Of a DNA stretch of 64,000 bases, positions 13,618-27,700 are shown in pieces. The DNA lies in contig VZRZ01005967.1 of assembly GCA_013398175.1 (NCBI GenBank), positions 869,032-933,031 on the forward strand, read 5' to 3'. The notes under the pieces are model-generated. The model was not told the DNA's origin. It did not search any database and worked only from the letters and a program-made list of their open reading frames with translations. Each line of letters opens with the position of its first letter. The first letter of the stretch is position 1. Position numbers and translations under genes: made by a program. The DNA comes from Climacteris rufus. Its lineage: Eukaryota; Chordata; Aves; Passeriformes; Climacteridae.

Positions 13618-13790
13618 CTGCACTTGCATAGCACCTTTCATTTGACGATCTTGGCATGCTTTATGATCAGTTAATTGCCTCATAACCTCTCTGTGAGGTA
13701 AAAGCTATCACTAGTTTACAGTTAAAGAAGCTGATGCACAGAAGAATTGGAGTAACTTCCTTGGGATGCCTGGGTAGTTGTGGGAGAAAT
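13618..13790 (-). repeat. Ancient amniote MIR-type SINE fragment
   Basis: The text follows the reverse-strand layout of the old vertebrate MIR/core-SINE families. It has a GCATAGCACCTTTCATTTG segment, then CTCTCTGTGAGGTAAAAGCTAT, then a diverged counterpart of the familiar 'cagatgaagaaactgaggcacagag...' block (AAGAAGCTGATGCACAGAAG), then a TTGGGATGCCTGGGTAG part. Divergence is high, as expected for an insertion that predates birds. The boundaries and the exact family (MIR or MIR1_Amn type) are from memory of the consensus. Confidence 0.6.
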
Positions 13791-15347
13791 GTTTGAAGTT
13801 TGTCTCATGCTAATTTTGGAATGTCTAACATCACAACACTTAATTTCCCTGTACAAAAGGCAATAATTGATTCTTACTCTTTTTATTCCTCCAGCTCTTC
13901 AGTTGTGTGGGTTCCTTTCCTGTGATTTTTTTCCCTGTGGCGCTTTGAACTGTGGTCTTACAGGTGGCAGCAGTAGGGAACTGCTGAAAAGGGAAATGAA
14001 GTGCTCTTTTAACTGGCTTATAAGCACTGCAAATTGTGCGTCCCTTAGATGCTAAAGAGCAGAGTTTTACCCTGAAAATAGTTGAAGTCTCGACTTTCTT
14101 CCCATTCTTCTCAACATACAGGTGTCATAAAGCTTCTTCCCATGTTCCCATTTGTTCTTGTTACTTGGAGAAATCATAAGCCAATAATCCTGTAGTGCCT
14201 GAGTTGCCATGCTCAAAGCTAAATGTATGTATTGCTGGTGGTGGTCTGGCAATTCTGGATGAACTAGAAAGTAACTAACAATGCTCATGTGAAGGCATGG
14301 CTTTGTCTCTGCTAGAATTTATGGGCATTAAATAAAATTGCATTTCTCTTTCAGTGTATGAACACACCTGTCTCTTGCTGAAAGAAAACTTCCAGTTAGT
14401 TTTTTAGTATTGCCTTTTTTCCATGCTATTTTTTATTGTTTTAACCATGTCTGTGTAAAATTCCTGCTTGTCCATACTGGTTAGGAATACAGGAGTAGGT
14501 AGAAGTTAATATGTCCTGGGAAAGGATAGCTCAAGTAATTCATTGAAGAGGCATATGAAAATTAAATTTGTGTTTTGGGGAAACTACTACAGGCTACATT
14601 CTTTGTGGTAGTGTATGTGGAAAGCTATCATCTTAAGGTTGAGATGTACTTTAGAATTTTTTTTGAACTATGACAATTTATATTCTGGTTTGAAGTATGC
14701 AGAGCTAAAAATGAATACTGCAGATATACCTCCCAGCATCATGAAACATGATTTCCACAGTACATGTCCCAATTCTTATTAGTAGTGACTTTCTTTCGGT
14801 TTTGAGACACTGGACAGTCAAAGGTGGTGAGAAAAAGCTGGTAGTAGTCATGTGCTCAGTAAGCAGAACATATTTTTTGACCTCAACTTTGTAGAAGAAA
14901 AAGAAAAAAGTAAACAGGATTTTCTCTTAAGGTACTGTGGACTTGACAGAACTGGTAATTGGTTTTAATCTTTCATTTTCGCTGCTTTGCCTCACGAGAT
15001 GAAGTATTTTTTTTCTGCTTAATAGGCCACAGTGCAGCTCATGCTGCAAGGCAAAATCGTAAGGTCAAATATTTAAGATAGACAAAACTTTTTTTCTTAC
15101 TTTTTTTTACCCCAGACCTGCTGTTTGTCTTTTATTTCTGATCTGCATCTCATTTCGCAAAGCCATATGGTATTTCTTCCTTACAATAAGAGCAACTAGA
15201 GCTGAACATAATTTAACTAGATTCTTAAAGAGAAATATTTTGAAACAGATGTACAAAGTTTGTCTTTGTTACTAGAAGGTTTTTAGGTGGCACAAGGGTG
15301 ACTGCTGTGATGAGAAAGGTAATGGATTGTTTCCAGGGAGAAAACTT
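13791..15347 (+). other. Intronic sequence, nothing recognised
   Basis: AT-rich sequence with short T runs. No exon, RNA gene or mobile element could be supported. Confidence 0.55.
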
Positions 15348-15620
15348 AGAATCACAGAATCATTAAGTTTGGAAAAGACCTCCAGGATCATCAAGTCCAG
15401 CCTTTGACTGAACACCACGATGTCAACTAAACCACAGCATGTAGTGCCACATCCAGGCATTTCTTGAACACTTCCAGGGATGGTGACTCTGCCACCTTCC
15501 TGGAAAACCTATTCCAGTGCCTGAACACCCTTTCAGTGAAGAAATCCTTCCTTATGTCCAACCCAAACCTTCTGTGGCACAGCTTGAGGCTGTATCCTCT
15601 TGTCCTGTCACTTGTTGCGA
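15348..15620 (-). mobile_element. CR1 LINE 3'-end fragment
   Basis: Reading from the 3' tail inward on the minus strand, it begins with the tail repeat (AGAATCACAGAATCAT). It continues through GACCTCCAGGATCATCAAGTCC, the CCACATCCAGGCATTTCTTGAACACTTCCAGGGATGG block and the CTTGTCCTGTCACTTGTTGC block. This is the common 5'-truncated CR1 form, a few hundred bases from the 3' end. No coding capacity remains. Confidence 0.9.
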
Positions 15621-15704
15621 GAAAAACTTAGCAGCTTTAAGTTCAAATGACAAGTTGAGAGGTTTTGAGCTAAGTGAAGCTGCTGATGCTGTTTTTAAAA
15701 ACTG

Positions 15705-15772
15705 TAGAATCACAGAATTGCCTTTGTTGGAAGGGACCTTAAAGATCACCTAGTTCCAACCTCTCTGCTGTG
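15705..15772 (-). mobile_element. Short CR1 3'-tail fragment
   Basis: A second CR1 tail (AGAATCACAGAATTGCC, then GGAAGGGACCTTAAAGATCACC) lies in the same orientation, 85 bp beyond the previous fragment. It is either an independent insertion or part of a broken copy. Confidence 0.85.
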
Positions 15773-18700
15773 GAAAATGATTCTATGAAACTCCTGCCAT
15801 ATATGCATACATGTAACATTAATCAGCTCAATCCAGTTCATCATCCACCTCCAAGAAGGTTAATTAGGGTCACAATTTGTATATTTCAAGTGTCAGAGAT
15901 TCATACTGGTCAGTGTTCAAACTGGCATGGTAGAGGGAGGAGCAGCATTAGTCCCTTGTCTTGTCAGAATACCTGCAAACGTTCCAACCGTGGCTGTTCT
16001 GGTGTTGGGTGCTTGTTCTGCATTTGGAATAGAACTAAAGAGCAGACATGACTCGAGTACCTGTTGCTGTAGCCTGGGTAAAGTTGTGGTCATGCTAAAG
16101 AAAAGCAAACCCCTTGGGTTTTTTTTCTCTTCTGGGTAGTACAAAGTGCGTAGTGCTCTGGGTGTTTCACTTTTTTAGGTGCTCTTCCTGCGTGGAGTTT
16201 CTCTCCTGCCTGACTTGCGTGCGTTTTTCACTGTTGAAATGGTACTGGTGCATCACCACTTCTGGTGCTCAGTTCATTTGTCACACAGAAGAGAATTGAC
16301 TCTGCTGGCCATAAAATTTGTTTTATTGCCAATACATTTAAACACTTTTGATTAACTTTTATTGGGGCCATTTTATTAAATTTGATGCCTGCTAATATCA
16401 TGCTGAGGTAAAGATTGCTACTTCGGATGCCACAAATTTTATTAAATTGTTATCTGAGAGCATGGTGGTTCTTTGTTTCTGGCCTGGACATCAAGTTGAT
16501 TTAGAATCTGGCAAAAGAATATATTTTTTCCTTCTTTTAAATTGGCATCCTGCTAAGTAGCAGGGCCTCCTGGTTGCTTTAAACAATTATTTTTTAGATA
16601 TGCAGAAACCCCCAGAAATATGAAGAGACTTCTTTTAAAAGCTTGATGTTTCATTGAAAGATATATTTATTTGATTTGCCTCTTCTACAAAAGAGTTTGT
16701 AAAATAATAATGCTCAAGAAAACGTAGCTCTTACACGCAGTGTTATTGTCTTAACAGAAAATAATCCAGCTGACCTATTTGAAACACATACTTACTGTTT
16801 CCCTTCACAGTGGGCTGGAAATGAAGTTTGTAGCATTTAATGATTCAGCCCTGAAGGAAGAGTTTTATTTTTATTTTTTAAACTGAACTGACTACTTGTA
16901 GTGCAAGTTAATTAGACTTTACTTCTGAGAAGAGTAAGACACTAGTAATTTCACTGCAGCTCAATATTGAAGATTGCATTTGATTAATTTATACTTTAAA
17001 AATAAATAGATGTTCATCATTTAAGAAGCATTGCTGTGTAAAAGTAGGTGTTCTTACGTTTGTTGATAATAGGTAATTTTATAAATGTAATGAAGTAATA
17101 TTATTCTATATAATGAAGACTATGTAGTAATTAATTGATAGCACAGCAGTCAAATAATATTATTCTGCTGAGAAATAGAGATGTGCCAGTTGCATACTGG
17201 AACTTGAACAAGCCAAGTGGGTTATTAATTTTAAGTAGTAAATAGACTGCGAGGTAACATTTACCTACAATTTTAACTGGGAAAAGAATGCGTTTAATGT
17301 GTTTTTTTGAGAAAAAATTAGATGAATTAGCCCCAGTTCCCAGCAGTAAATAGAAAGATGAAGGATTGGCAAAAAACATATCAGTGAGAAATGCAGAAGA
17401 TGATAATGCAACGCTCTTATGTTTGCAAGATGATAACGTACTAGTTTTGTGTTTACTCAGTGAGAGTTGCATGAGTAAACAGGCAAAGCTTAAGCAGCAG
17501 GGACAGTGGAAAGAAATATGGGCATTAAATTGGCTAAGAGCTGAGAGAGAAGAGAATTTATACATGATGAAACAATGTGTTTACTGTGGTGGGAGTTGTA
17601 ATTTGGTGTTACTGGGAATGCAGTGGTGATGGGAAGTAGAAGTTACAAGGCAGGGTGTTTGGTTTTTGTAGTATAGTCTCTATTTTTGTAAAGATAACGC
17701 TAAAATGGGTAAATTTATTTTCTACATCATAAAAATCAAAGGATTTGATTCAATGCATAAAAAACAGCATTTGAGAAATTTGATGAACTGTGTGCTAAGT
17801 GATTATTTTACCTCCACAAGAGACCCTGAGGCCTGCAAGTTTTTGACACTGAGGGAAATGTGTAATTTTTTAAAATAACTCCTGCTGTTAACCTAAGAGA
17901 GAACTTCCATATGGAAACCTAATATATGTGTTCCCTTAGTCATGCCAGAAATGCAGATATGGTGTTTCATGTAGGCTTTTCTGTGGTTCCCAGAAACAAT
18001 TGCTGAGCATTTGACAGCAAAGAATGTATTTCACTGTAAATTGGTAATAATCTGTGCTTTGTATGAGAAGAGGATAGTAATCTTTTGCCTTGGGCCACCT
18101 AATCTGATTTTCAGTTCTTCAGTACATACCACTACAAAATACTATGAAATCAAAATGTGGGCATCTGTTCTAGAACATTTGGTGATTTCTTTTTTAATAG
18201 TAATTTGTATTTTCAGTTTGTGTCTTCTGTTAGAAAAGCATTTAAATTTTTTTTTCCATGGGCTTTCATGGATTAATCCTCTCCATATGAAACCATGGCT
18301 TTCCTTTTCTAAAAATGAAAGAACTGGATAGGAAATGTCTATTTACTTGAGCTTTAGGTAGATCTTCATGTGAAGAGCCAAAGCATATCAGACTGCTCCC
18401 TTTTTGTCAGAGGAACATGCTTTGTATGCTTTTAAAAAATTACTTGAAGTGCTTCATCATTGTGTGTTCCATCATGGTAGACAGTATTTCACAAAAACCA
18501 CATATGGATTACAAAAACTTATTGTACTCTATAGATGTTCTGGAAGGTTATCTGTCTACATAGCAGGAAAGATGTTTGCTTCTACTCAACGAAACAAGAT
18601 TATTTTCGTAAGCAAGAGAGCTGTTTATACAAAATATTGTCATTTCGTATATGAAATTAATGACTAGATGAATCTGTTTAAAGTGCCATCAGATGGTGGT

Positions 18701-21700
18701 ATACTTTTTTGGCACACCATACTTACTTGTATTCTGATGTTTCAGGCCAGATTTTATTTTAAACATAATTTATCTGAAAACTGGGCATGTAAATAGTGCT
18801 CTCCCTCCTCCCCAACAGAAACATGCTTTCTAAAAATTTTGTTCAAGATTTTTAAACTATGTCATTGTAAAACCAACTGGAGAATAAGACCTGAACAGTT
18901 ACAAGAGTCACAGTATTTGAAGTCTGTTCTCTCTGCTGTTTATTGTAGGTATATGGTTTTCTTTAGAGTTAAGAATAACACAAATTCCAATAAATTACTA
19001 TAGCTGGATGGCCTTCATGGAAGTTGAAAACCAACGAGAAATAGCTGACTTGCTAATAGATTGTGTAATTTGTTACTGAAAAAATGATACTTCACAGCTA
19101 TTAGAAGACTGGACAATATTATAACCGGTGAGAGAAAAAATGGATTGTAAGTAATTCCAAAATAAATAAAGCTTGTGGTTCTTACTCTGATACTGAAAAG
19201 GGGAAAAAGTAAAATCTTTAGAAATACTTTAACATGTTGTTTTTCCAAGTGTAATTAATTAATGACTCCTAATTTTTTTTCCCCCCTAATTTGTATAAGT
19301 CAATTGTTACCAATGGGAAAAAAAATCCAAACAAACCCAACAGATTTTCAGTTACTTTTTTGTAAAATTCCACAGAAGATGAAGTCTGGTAACTTCACTA
19401 TTCCATGCAGTGGGCAGATTGAAGCAGTATTTTTAAGCATTTCTTTAGGATAAGACAGCTACTTACCCAGTTCTGAAAATTCCACTTAGTCTCAGCTAAT
19501 TGAGGAAAAGGACAATGACAAATGGAGTTAACCATCATCTAGTCACACTTAACACCTCACACTACGGGCAGAAGGAATCCTAATGTTTTTCAGACATCTT
19601 TTTTAGCTTTCTTAAATATCATGAGAGTACCATGCAGAGTTTTTGGGTTCTTCTAGTTTGAGTGTCTTGGTAGCTGCTGTGGAAGTGTGGGCTATTGCAG
19701 ACAAAGGAAGCAGTTTACAAAGGTGGAGAAAGGATGGGGTAGTAGCTTGGGAATGTCCCTTAACAATATCTGAGAGGCCAGATTCATTCTATCAAGACAG
19801 ATTTCCCTGGGCTTACTTTCCATTTATAAAATTGTAAATTTACTCTCTCTGAGAGAGTAGCTAATTTGGTGGCAGGGAAGATCTCAATTGACATTTCAGC
19901 CTAGAATGAGAAGGTACCTGTACTCTGGCCATAAAAAAAAGCACAACACTGATCAGAATTAAGCTACAAACAGTAACAAGCAAGTATTTAAAGCACTGCT
20001 GTTAAATGTTTCAGCCTTTAAATGTTGAAAGTACTTACTGAAGGAGATGATAATTTTTCATTCCAAGTTTATAAGGCAGTACTATGTTACACCCTCACAG
20101 AAATATGCAAGTAAAGAGATGATAAGGTGAGATATCTTCTGTTTTGCTAGACACAGGAACTACTATCAGTATACAAGCTTCAAGGGTAACACGTTTGTTT
20201 TACAATAAGGTACTAGCTTTTAATCAAGTTTTTCCTATGATCTAGCTGAGACAGCCTGATTTTTTTCAAAACCTCTCGTGAGTTCTTTGTTTAAGCACAT
20301 TTTAAACTGTAATGGCATTCAGTGTTCTTGTGAGATGGAGGGGACTGTATCCGGGAGTGTTTTCTTTGTTTTGGTTTGGTTTTTTTAAGTATATGGTGAA
20401 ACAGTTTTTAAAAAATCATTCTGTTTGGATTCTTAGAGTACCTCAGCCTTTTAAATATCCAGTTTAATGAACTGTCTCCGTTAAAACACAAGCGTGTTTT
20501 CTCTGCTGTTTTTTAATGTGCCTAGAAGTTGGGTGTCTCAGAGGATTTTTAGAGTAATTTGTAAGCTACTCACTAATTTTTCATGGACCTCAGTCTTTTC
20601 CCATAAATTGCATTTAAGTGACTCAGAAGTTGTAAATGGGTTCTTCAGTTCCTAAGGAAAGTGTCTTCCCTGCTGCAGCATCCAAGGATGGTGTAAAACA
20701 GGTAAAACCAGCACAGCAGTGGTGGGCCCAGAGGGGTTGCTGCACATTTGCTTATTTGTGTCAAGATTCCTGTCAACCAAAATGTGGCTCTGCTGCGTTT
20801 GTGTAATGCACACCTGCCGTGTTCCCTTGCTTGGAAATGTCATCCAGTTGGCATTAAAATAAACCTGATACATTAATAGATTTTTATCTATTGAGCATCC
20901 TGATGGAGGAGTGGTTCCTCAAAGAAAAGTGAGAATGATTTGCAGCTGGTTTTGGTCAGCTCTTAGTAAGCAGAGACAGCAGTATTTGTGCTTTTTGTAA
21001 AAATTGTAGCGGAAATAATACAAAATAGTGATGGGAAAGGGGTGTGGGAATAGCAAAATGGAAGAGAACCTTTCAGGATTGAATGAGCATTGACATGCAT
21101 AATATGGAAAGGCAGACAAAAGCTTAAAAGTAGAGAGATCAACTTACATTTATTGTAACAACAACAGCTTTTCCCTTCCCCTCCAGCCTTTATTAGATTA
21201 TATTAAAACAGTTGTATAGGAGAACTGTCTGTATCAGCTTTGTGAATTGATATGAAGAAATTGCCAGTATACTGGTCAGAGCCAAAGGAAAGCCAATGAT
21301 AATGATTTTTAAACAAGAAAATACCAAGGTATGATTACTTATTTCTCCCTTTGTTGTTCCTGTGCATAGGAATGGCCTTGTTTTAAGTTGTGATTGACTT
21401 CTTTAAGAATAGGTCTAGGAGAGAACTTGAGGGGATCCCCACATGCTGACTGTAAGCAGTATATTTAGTGAGCTTTACTTATCACTTAGAGCAGGTGTGG
21501 TCCAAGGTGGGATTTTCCATGCAAAGTAAAGCTTGCTTGGATTGAGAAGAAAGTGAGCTGTGGAAGAGAGCCAAACTAAGGAAGAGAGGCAGTTGGGAAG
21601 AAGAAGAAGAAAATACACTGGCTAGTTTTTATCAGCTGTCTTACTCAGAGAGGAAGTTCAGAGGTTTTGTGAAATGGGCAAAAGGTGGTGCAGGCAGTTG

Positions 21701-24700
21701 TATAAAGCCTGAGCTGGTGAAGTTGTGCTCATTGAAGAGAAAGATGCTCAAAGATGTCACTTGGCTAAACATGTCACTTGCCTAGAAAGGGTCTGGAGGT
21801 GTTAGCTGGTGCTGTGGGAAAACTCACGCTGTCGTGATCCCGTCTGAAGGATCAATCTCAGTTTATGGACTTGATCCTGCATTTGCTGTGAAATTAACCA
21901 TATGCTTCAGTCCTTTTAGTTGTTCTGCTATTTTGCCAGTCTACCAAGAATAGAAATCTCTATTCTCTTTTTCTTTCCCTCAAGAAATATAATTCACAGT
22001 TGGAATTTGAATAATATTTTTTGTAATTCTTCTTGTCTGCATAGCATTCTGCAGAGAGGAAGACATTTTCTTTGATAGTTCCTGTCTTGACTTATTTCAT
22101 GTAGTTGTTAATTGATCATAGATTGAAATACAATATGTACCATTATTTCCTCTACATAACTTGATCCCACTCGACTTCCCAACAGCACCACAGAGCTGTG
22201 TGTATGGATGGGGAGAGTGATTTGCACACACTGCAGGATGGGGAGAAGAATGCAGAATGTCTTAAAGCAAGATACGTCAGCGTTTTCAAGTCCTGCAACT
22301 CTGCTTGGCAATAGAACTTCTCAGAAACTATTTCCTAAAAACTTAATTTTATATAAAAATACTCAAATCAGTAATTCTTACGCCAAGCAGCCTGAAGACC
22401 TTGGGTATTAATGCAGCCTTCTATTGCATGTTTTTCTGTTTGAAACTGGTTTTGAACTTTAATCATTACAATGCTCTTTATATTGATATGTGGTGCCCCC
22501 CAATCGCCAGTTTTAGCTGACAAAGCAAGTGCTTACTCTTTAGACAGCTTTCCACACAAAAGTGGGGTTTTTTTGTGGTTGTTTTTGTTTGTGTATTTAT
22601 TTTTTGTTAAGAGAAGATTTGTGTTTTGGAATTCTGACACTCCTTTTTAATCATTTGCTGCATAAATCCTGTGCCTGTATGAAAGGCGTTCTGACTATGT
22701 ATTTATCCTTCGCATTCTAAATTCAGTGAATTAGTTTCCTAGTTTTACAATATTTTTTCAGTTTCTCAAGTGTGAAAAAAAGTAAAGCTGTAGATATGTA
22801 TTATTCGATAAATTCTGTAAGTTCTGGATGACTTCAGATTATTTTAATGCTATTTAAGTGTCTTGCTGGTGTTTCTCCTAGTTAGTTATAGCTTTTGTTT
22901 TAGGGCACTCATTGCTAGGAGCAGACCATTCACTGCTCTGCTGCTTCTGAAGCAAATGATCATTGCTACAGGAAGACCTTTGCAGATAGTGTTTAAATAA
23001 TGTTGTTGCAGCAGTCTCTCGGCTGTTAAATTTTGTAATTCAAGCATCCCTGGCAAAGCAAATCTTAGCTAACCAGGGCATTTATATTATGGTCTGAAAA
23101 CAACAGTGTATTGATTAAGTTGGATGGTTTCAAGAATGGTAAATTAACTGTAACATGTAATTTATCCTTGCTTTGATATCGTTTTAGGACAGGTTTTTTG
23201 AATGATGTGTAGCAGAAAAAAAAAGTTGGGTATTTCTAGTTACAGTGCTGTTCATTCTAGAAGGAGTGATTTGTTATTTGCAGGTGAGCTTTCATAATAC
23301 ACATGATTTAATCTATCAGCTGGGGGAGGGGCTGTTCCTCTGTTCCTGCCTCCTGCCTTGTACAGGATCTAGGGTTTGCATGGTAGAGTTGGATTAGCTT
23401 GTTGATCTGCTGGAGAGTGAATCCACCAGATTGATGAAGCTCATGTAGCTGGAGGAAGAGGAGGATTGGGTATGGACCACCACCCATTTCAGCAGCGGCT
23501 GAGGGCAAAGGATTGAGTGTAACATGAAACAGTCTAATTTTTGTTCCCAGCTTATTTACTGTGTTGTCTAATAATGCAACAGAGAGCTTGTTTTATCAAA
23601 AAATTACCAAGAGCTGTAAACGTTATTGGGGTGACTTGTTTTACTCTTAGCTAAATATGCAGATAGTGTCAGATATGGTAATTCTGAAATAAGCCTGAGT
23701 GAAGTAGTATCTGTGTCACAGCTGTAGACTTGTCAAATTCTGTAGAAAAGCTAAGCAGCTGCAGTGACTCTTATTAAGGGAAGAACTAAATTTGAGCTCA
23801 CAAGGAAGGACAGGTTAGCTGAGCATTTAAATGATACTTGGCTAGAGATTCATCCAAACTGCTTTACTATGTCAGGTTTCTAGACCCTGGCATGCAAACT
23901 TCACAGGGCTGTCTGCGTCAGAGTAACGTTTTGGTCGTTTGTGTTGGTTTGGTTTTTTGGAGGTATGGGGTGGGTTTTTTCCCCACAGCTGCTTTGAGTT
24001 ATGAAAAACTTTTGCATCACACTTGTCTTCAAAGTATTTCAGAGTTACATTGCAAGGTGGATTATTTGCAACAGTTATTTGTAAGAGAAGTTGGGGCTTG
24101 CTTTCTTTTTTTTTTAAATATGAACAAATGCAAGTGTCCACTCTGTGCCTGGCTTCTCAGTGTGTCAGCAGTGGTCCTTCTTTATCCATTCTTCTCCTGG
24201 AACCTTTCATCCCGTTTCTGCAGGGTGTCAAGGAGCAGGACACAAGTAACACCTAATAATTTGGTATGCTTGGTATTGCAATTCTGTTTCTACATCACAG
24301 ATTCTTGGTATTGTGTATGATGTATATCATGACACTACTGGCCTGCCCATGTTTTCTGTGGCCAGTCTTTAATCTCTGTTTTCTCTAGTTGATCGCGTTG
24401 CATTCATCTCTTCCCTGTTTTTATCTCATGTGTTGCATTAAAGATATGTAAAACCTCTTTGATTATTATGAGAAATGCATTTTTGCAAAGTTAAGTGGGA
24501 TAAAAGGGCCCTGTACTGAGAGAGTTTTTTGCAGCACAGTTTGTGTTACCATGTGATCTATTTTTTGAAGTGAAGAAGTTTCAGTGTTCCTGTGGTTAAA
24601 CATCTTAATCACTTTCAGTTCTACTATGAAATTTTTATCCCAGAAAAATAAGTTTGGGTGTGGATATCACTTTTTCATCTTCTGACTAACCAGATGCTCA

Positions 24701-27700
24701 CTTGGGTACTTCTGCTTCTGATTTTTGTCCCAGGTTTGTTGTTAGAACTGTTCAGTGACCAATTTTGTTTGTCACCAAACAATGTTTGGTGACCAGTTCT
24801 GCTTCCGCTGCCTGTAATGTTCCTACCATTTTTAACAGTGTATAAAATCCAGTCTCTCTTTCGTCAGTACTAATGGAAGTGAATGATAGCATGAGGTGAT
24901 GGAAACATTTTATTTCCTAAACACTTCCCAGTTTGCCGTTGATTTTGGTTTCTCTGGAGGACTGATCTTTCACAGCTGTTGCAAAATGTGTGTTTTTTCC
25001 ATGCTGTGCAGATATCTGCCTTTTTCTAAACTCTCCGTGGCACAAAAGGGTCTTTTTAAAACGTCACAAATACAAAGCAATTTATGTTGGCATTAAATGT
25101 AAACATTTGGCTGTCGTTGTTTATGGAAGTAATTGAAAGTTTAGGAGTGAATGGGTAAAAAAAAAGATAAATATTGAGCAATCGCCTTATAGAAACAGCA
25201 ATGTGAGTTACACATAGGAACATGTCCTAAAGAACATATTTCTTTTGGGCACAGCACCCATTCAGTTTTATCAGTTACTACTTGAAAATACTTGGGGCTT
25301 CACTTTTATATAATTGCAGTAACCATACCTTCTACTGTGTACTTTGTTATTTTGCAAATAAGTTTTGTCAAGTGTAATGACATATGCATGAATTAATTGT
25401 TGTAAGTTTGCTTGTAGTCTAAAACTAGTGTAAACTATATATAATGCATATCTGGTTTTATCTATCTGTATGTATGTATATAAATATGCCTAGAGAAATG
25501 GTTGCATATATTTAAAACTAACCCCCCCCCAATATAAAATAATAGGATAAGTTCTAAATGAGATAACTTTACTTTTAGAAATTATTTTCCACTGAGGGTT
25601 AGTGCTGGGCATTAAGGCATACATATGGAAGCCTAATGTTGATTCAGATGGAAGAGGAAATATCAATTTAGATTGAGGAATGTGTTCCCTATAATCCTCC
25701 CTGTTCTCAGTTATTCTTGTAGAGCTTTGCATAGAGCTTGTAGCTGTGGTGCGGGAATACTGACTTCAGTAGCAGATGTGAGCCTGAAGCTTATTACATG
25801 TTTCACCAGATGTTTCATTTATCTGTAGGGCAACCTTCTGGTTTGTTTTTTTAATATCAAACACTGTAAGAAATAGAATTCTGAATATATTTTAAACATG
25901 TTATGAATATTTGGATATAAAGGAACCCTTTTATAACCTGAAGAAACATTGTAATGTTTCATATTAAATATATTTTTCTTTTAGACTGTATTTCAACAAG
26001 ACATTTTATAATTTCATGTACCGATCCACTCTGATTTAGACTAAGCTTGCTTGTAAAGATAATGTAACCCTAAACTGAGCGGATTTTGAGTGTTTATGTA
26101 AGCTCTTTGTCTACTCCTGTATTTATTAATAGTTCATGTGATTTGATATCTTACATATTTACTACTGGAATTTGTTCACAGCTTAAAATAATCTTTTGGA
26201 TGAAGAGGCCTCAGCAATTTCAGTAATAATTGTGAATCTCAAGAAGAGATCCCTTAGGGTGATGCAGTTGATGTTTCTTGAAGGAATTGATCTTTGGGAC
26301 ACTTGTGTGGCTCACTGGCTTTGTCTTTGCACAGTGGCCCTCACCTCTGCAGAATAGGGGGTCAGAAATTCAGCTTCTGTGCACCTGCACCTGCTCAAGC
26401 GCTCAGACCATGTTCTCCCTTGTCATATTTGAGTTACAGCATTGTCTGAAAGCTGATGTGTATCTGGTGTCTGTGAACGAAAAATAAATATAACAAAACT
26501 GCATTTTGGGAAGTTTTACCAGGGAAAATTACAGAGGACAGCAAGTGAAATCTTTGTGAAGTGTGTTTAGTGAATTTTGTTATCAAGCATGTTTAATTGT
26601 GTAGGGACACACCAGGGACTGTCTCTGCCTTCTGTGTTTTCTTTCATCACTGTATCAGTTCCATGAAAAAGAAATACTCCATTTGCACACTTAACAAAAA
26701 ACAGACTGAATTTTTAGTCAGCTTCAATTAGAAGGTAAGCAGGAACCAAGTAAAGTCTTAAATCTGACTGTTTGGTAGATCTGAATCTTACAGTAGAGTA
26801 GTGGAGCAAAATATTACATGTCAAGAAATGAGGCACAGATCTAGTGCAATTCTTGCACTTCCAGCAAGTTCTTTATTGCTCTTGTTCTTGAAAGGAGAAG
26901 AGAGAGTTATTTTAAAAACACTTTGGATCAAGAGTTTGTGAACCCTTGTGTAATATGGAGCAGGTCTTAACAAAGACTGTTCTATGTACACGTTCTTTGT
27001 GGATCTCTCCTTTGTGCCTCTGCAACTGTGTTTTCCCTTTGGGACTTAATTATATAGCCTCCTTCTAACAGCTACAAGTGCTTACATAGAAAATTTGTAT
27101 TGAGAGAGTATTTTGTGTATTTATATATCTTCTAAAACAACAATTGAGTACCAGGGCCACTGTGTTGTGATCAGCAATTGCTCTCCAAAACAGAATTTGG
27201 AAGTCTGTTTTAAAAGCTAATTGGCAGATCTTTTAAGTCCGTGGTGGTATTTCTGATCCTCCTCATGCTACCTAAGTAATGCCTAAGAAAGGCCTTGAGA
27301 AAGGACTTTGATTGCCACAGGGCCTTTTGGTGAGAGAGGAGTAGGAGAAGAGTCTGGGCTCCCCTTCTTTAAACTACAGCAGTGGAATGGGCAAAATTTC
27401 AGTTGTGTTGGGATGATCATGTGGCTCATTTAGCCAGTTTCCCAAAAGCCTTGCTGGAGGATTGGCTGTGCATTGAAGAAAGGGGATAGTTCACCATGGA
27501 CTGGGTTATGCCGAGTGCCTGGTGGAAGTCTGGATTTGTGAAACCATTGTGAATTCAGCTCTCCCACAGTGAAGTTTCTGTAGTGCAATTGTCAGTTTGT
27601 CGGGTGTTTCTAATTCTCAGGACTTTGGCAAGGACATTTTTTTGGTGTGGATTCTTCCACCTGCTGAAGCAGTGAGATGTGATTTCAAGACCCGTCAACT

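Noticed and set aside
17131..17565. 144-codon minus-strand frame
   Set aside because: Ser/Leu/Phe-rich translation of low-complexity sequence; no family features.
23308..23508. 66-codon minus frame with a helix-like LQQINKLIQLY segment
   Set aside because: It looked briefly like a protein fragment, but no family was recognised and the frame is short.
23838..24320. 160-codon forward frame
   Set aside because: Composition is that of translated AT/T-rich intron (runs of Leu, Phe, Cys), with no motif, no splice context and no link to EIF3H.
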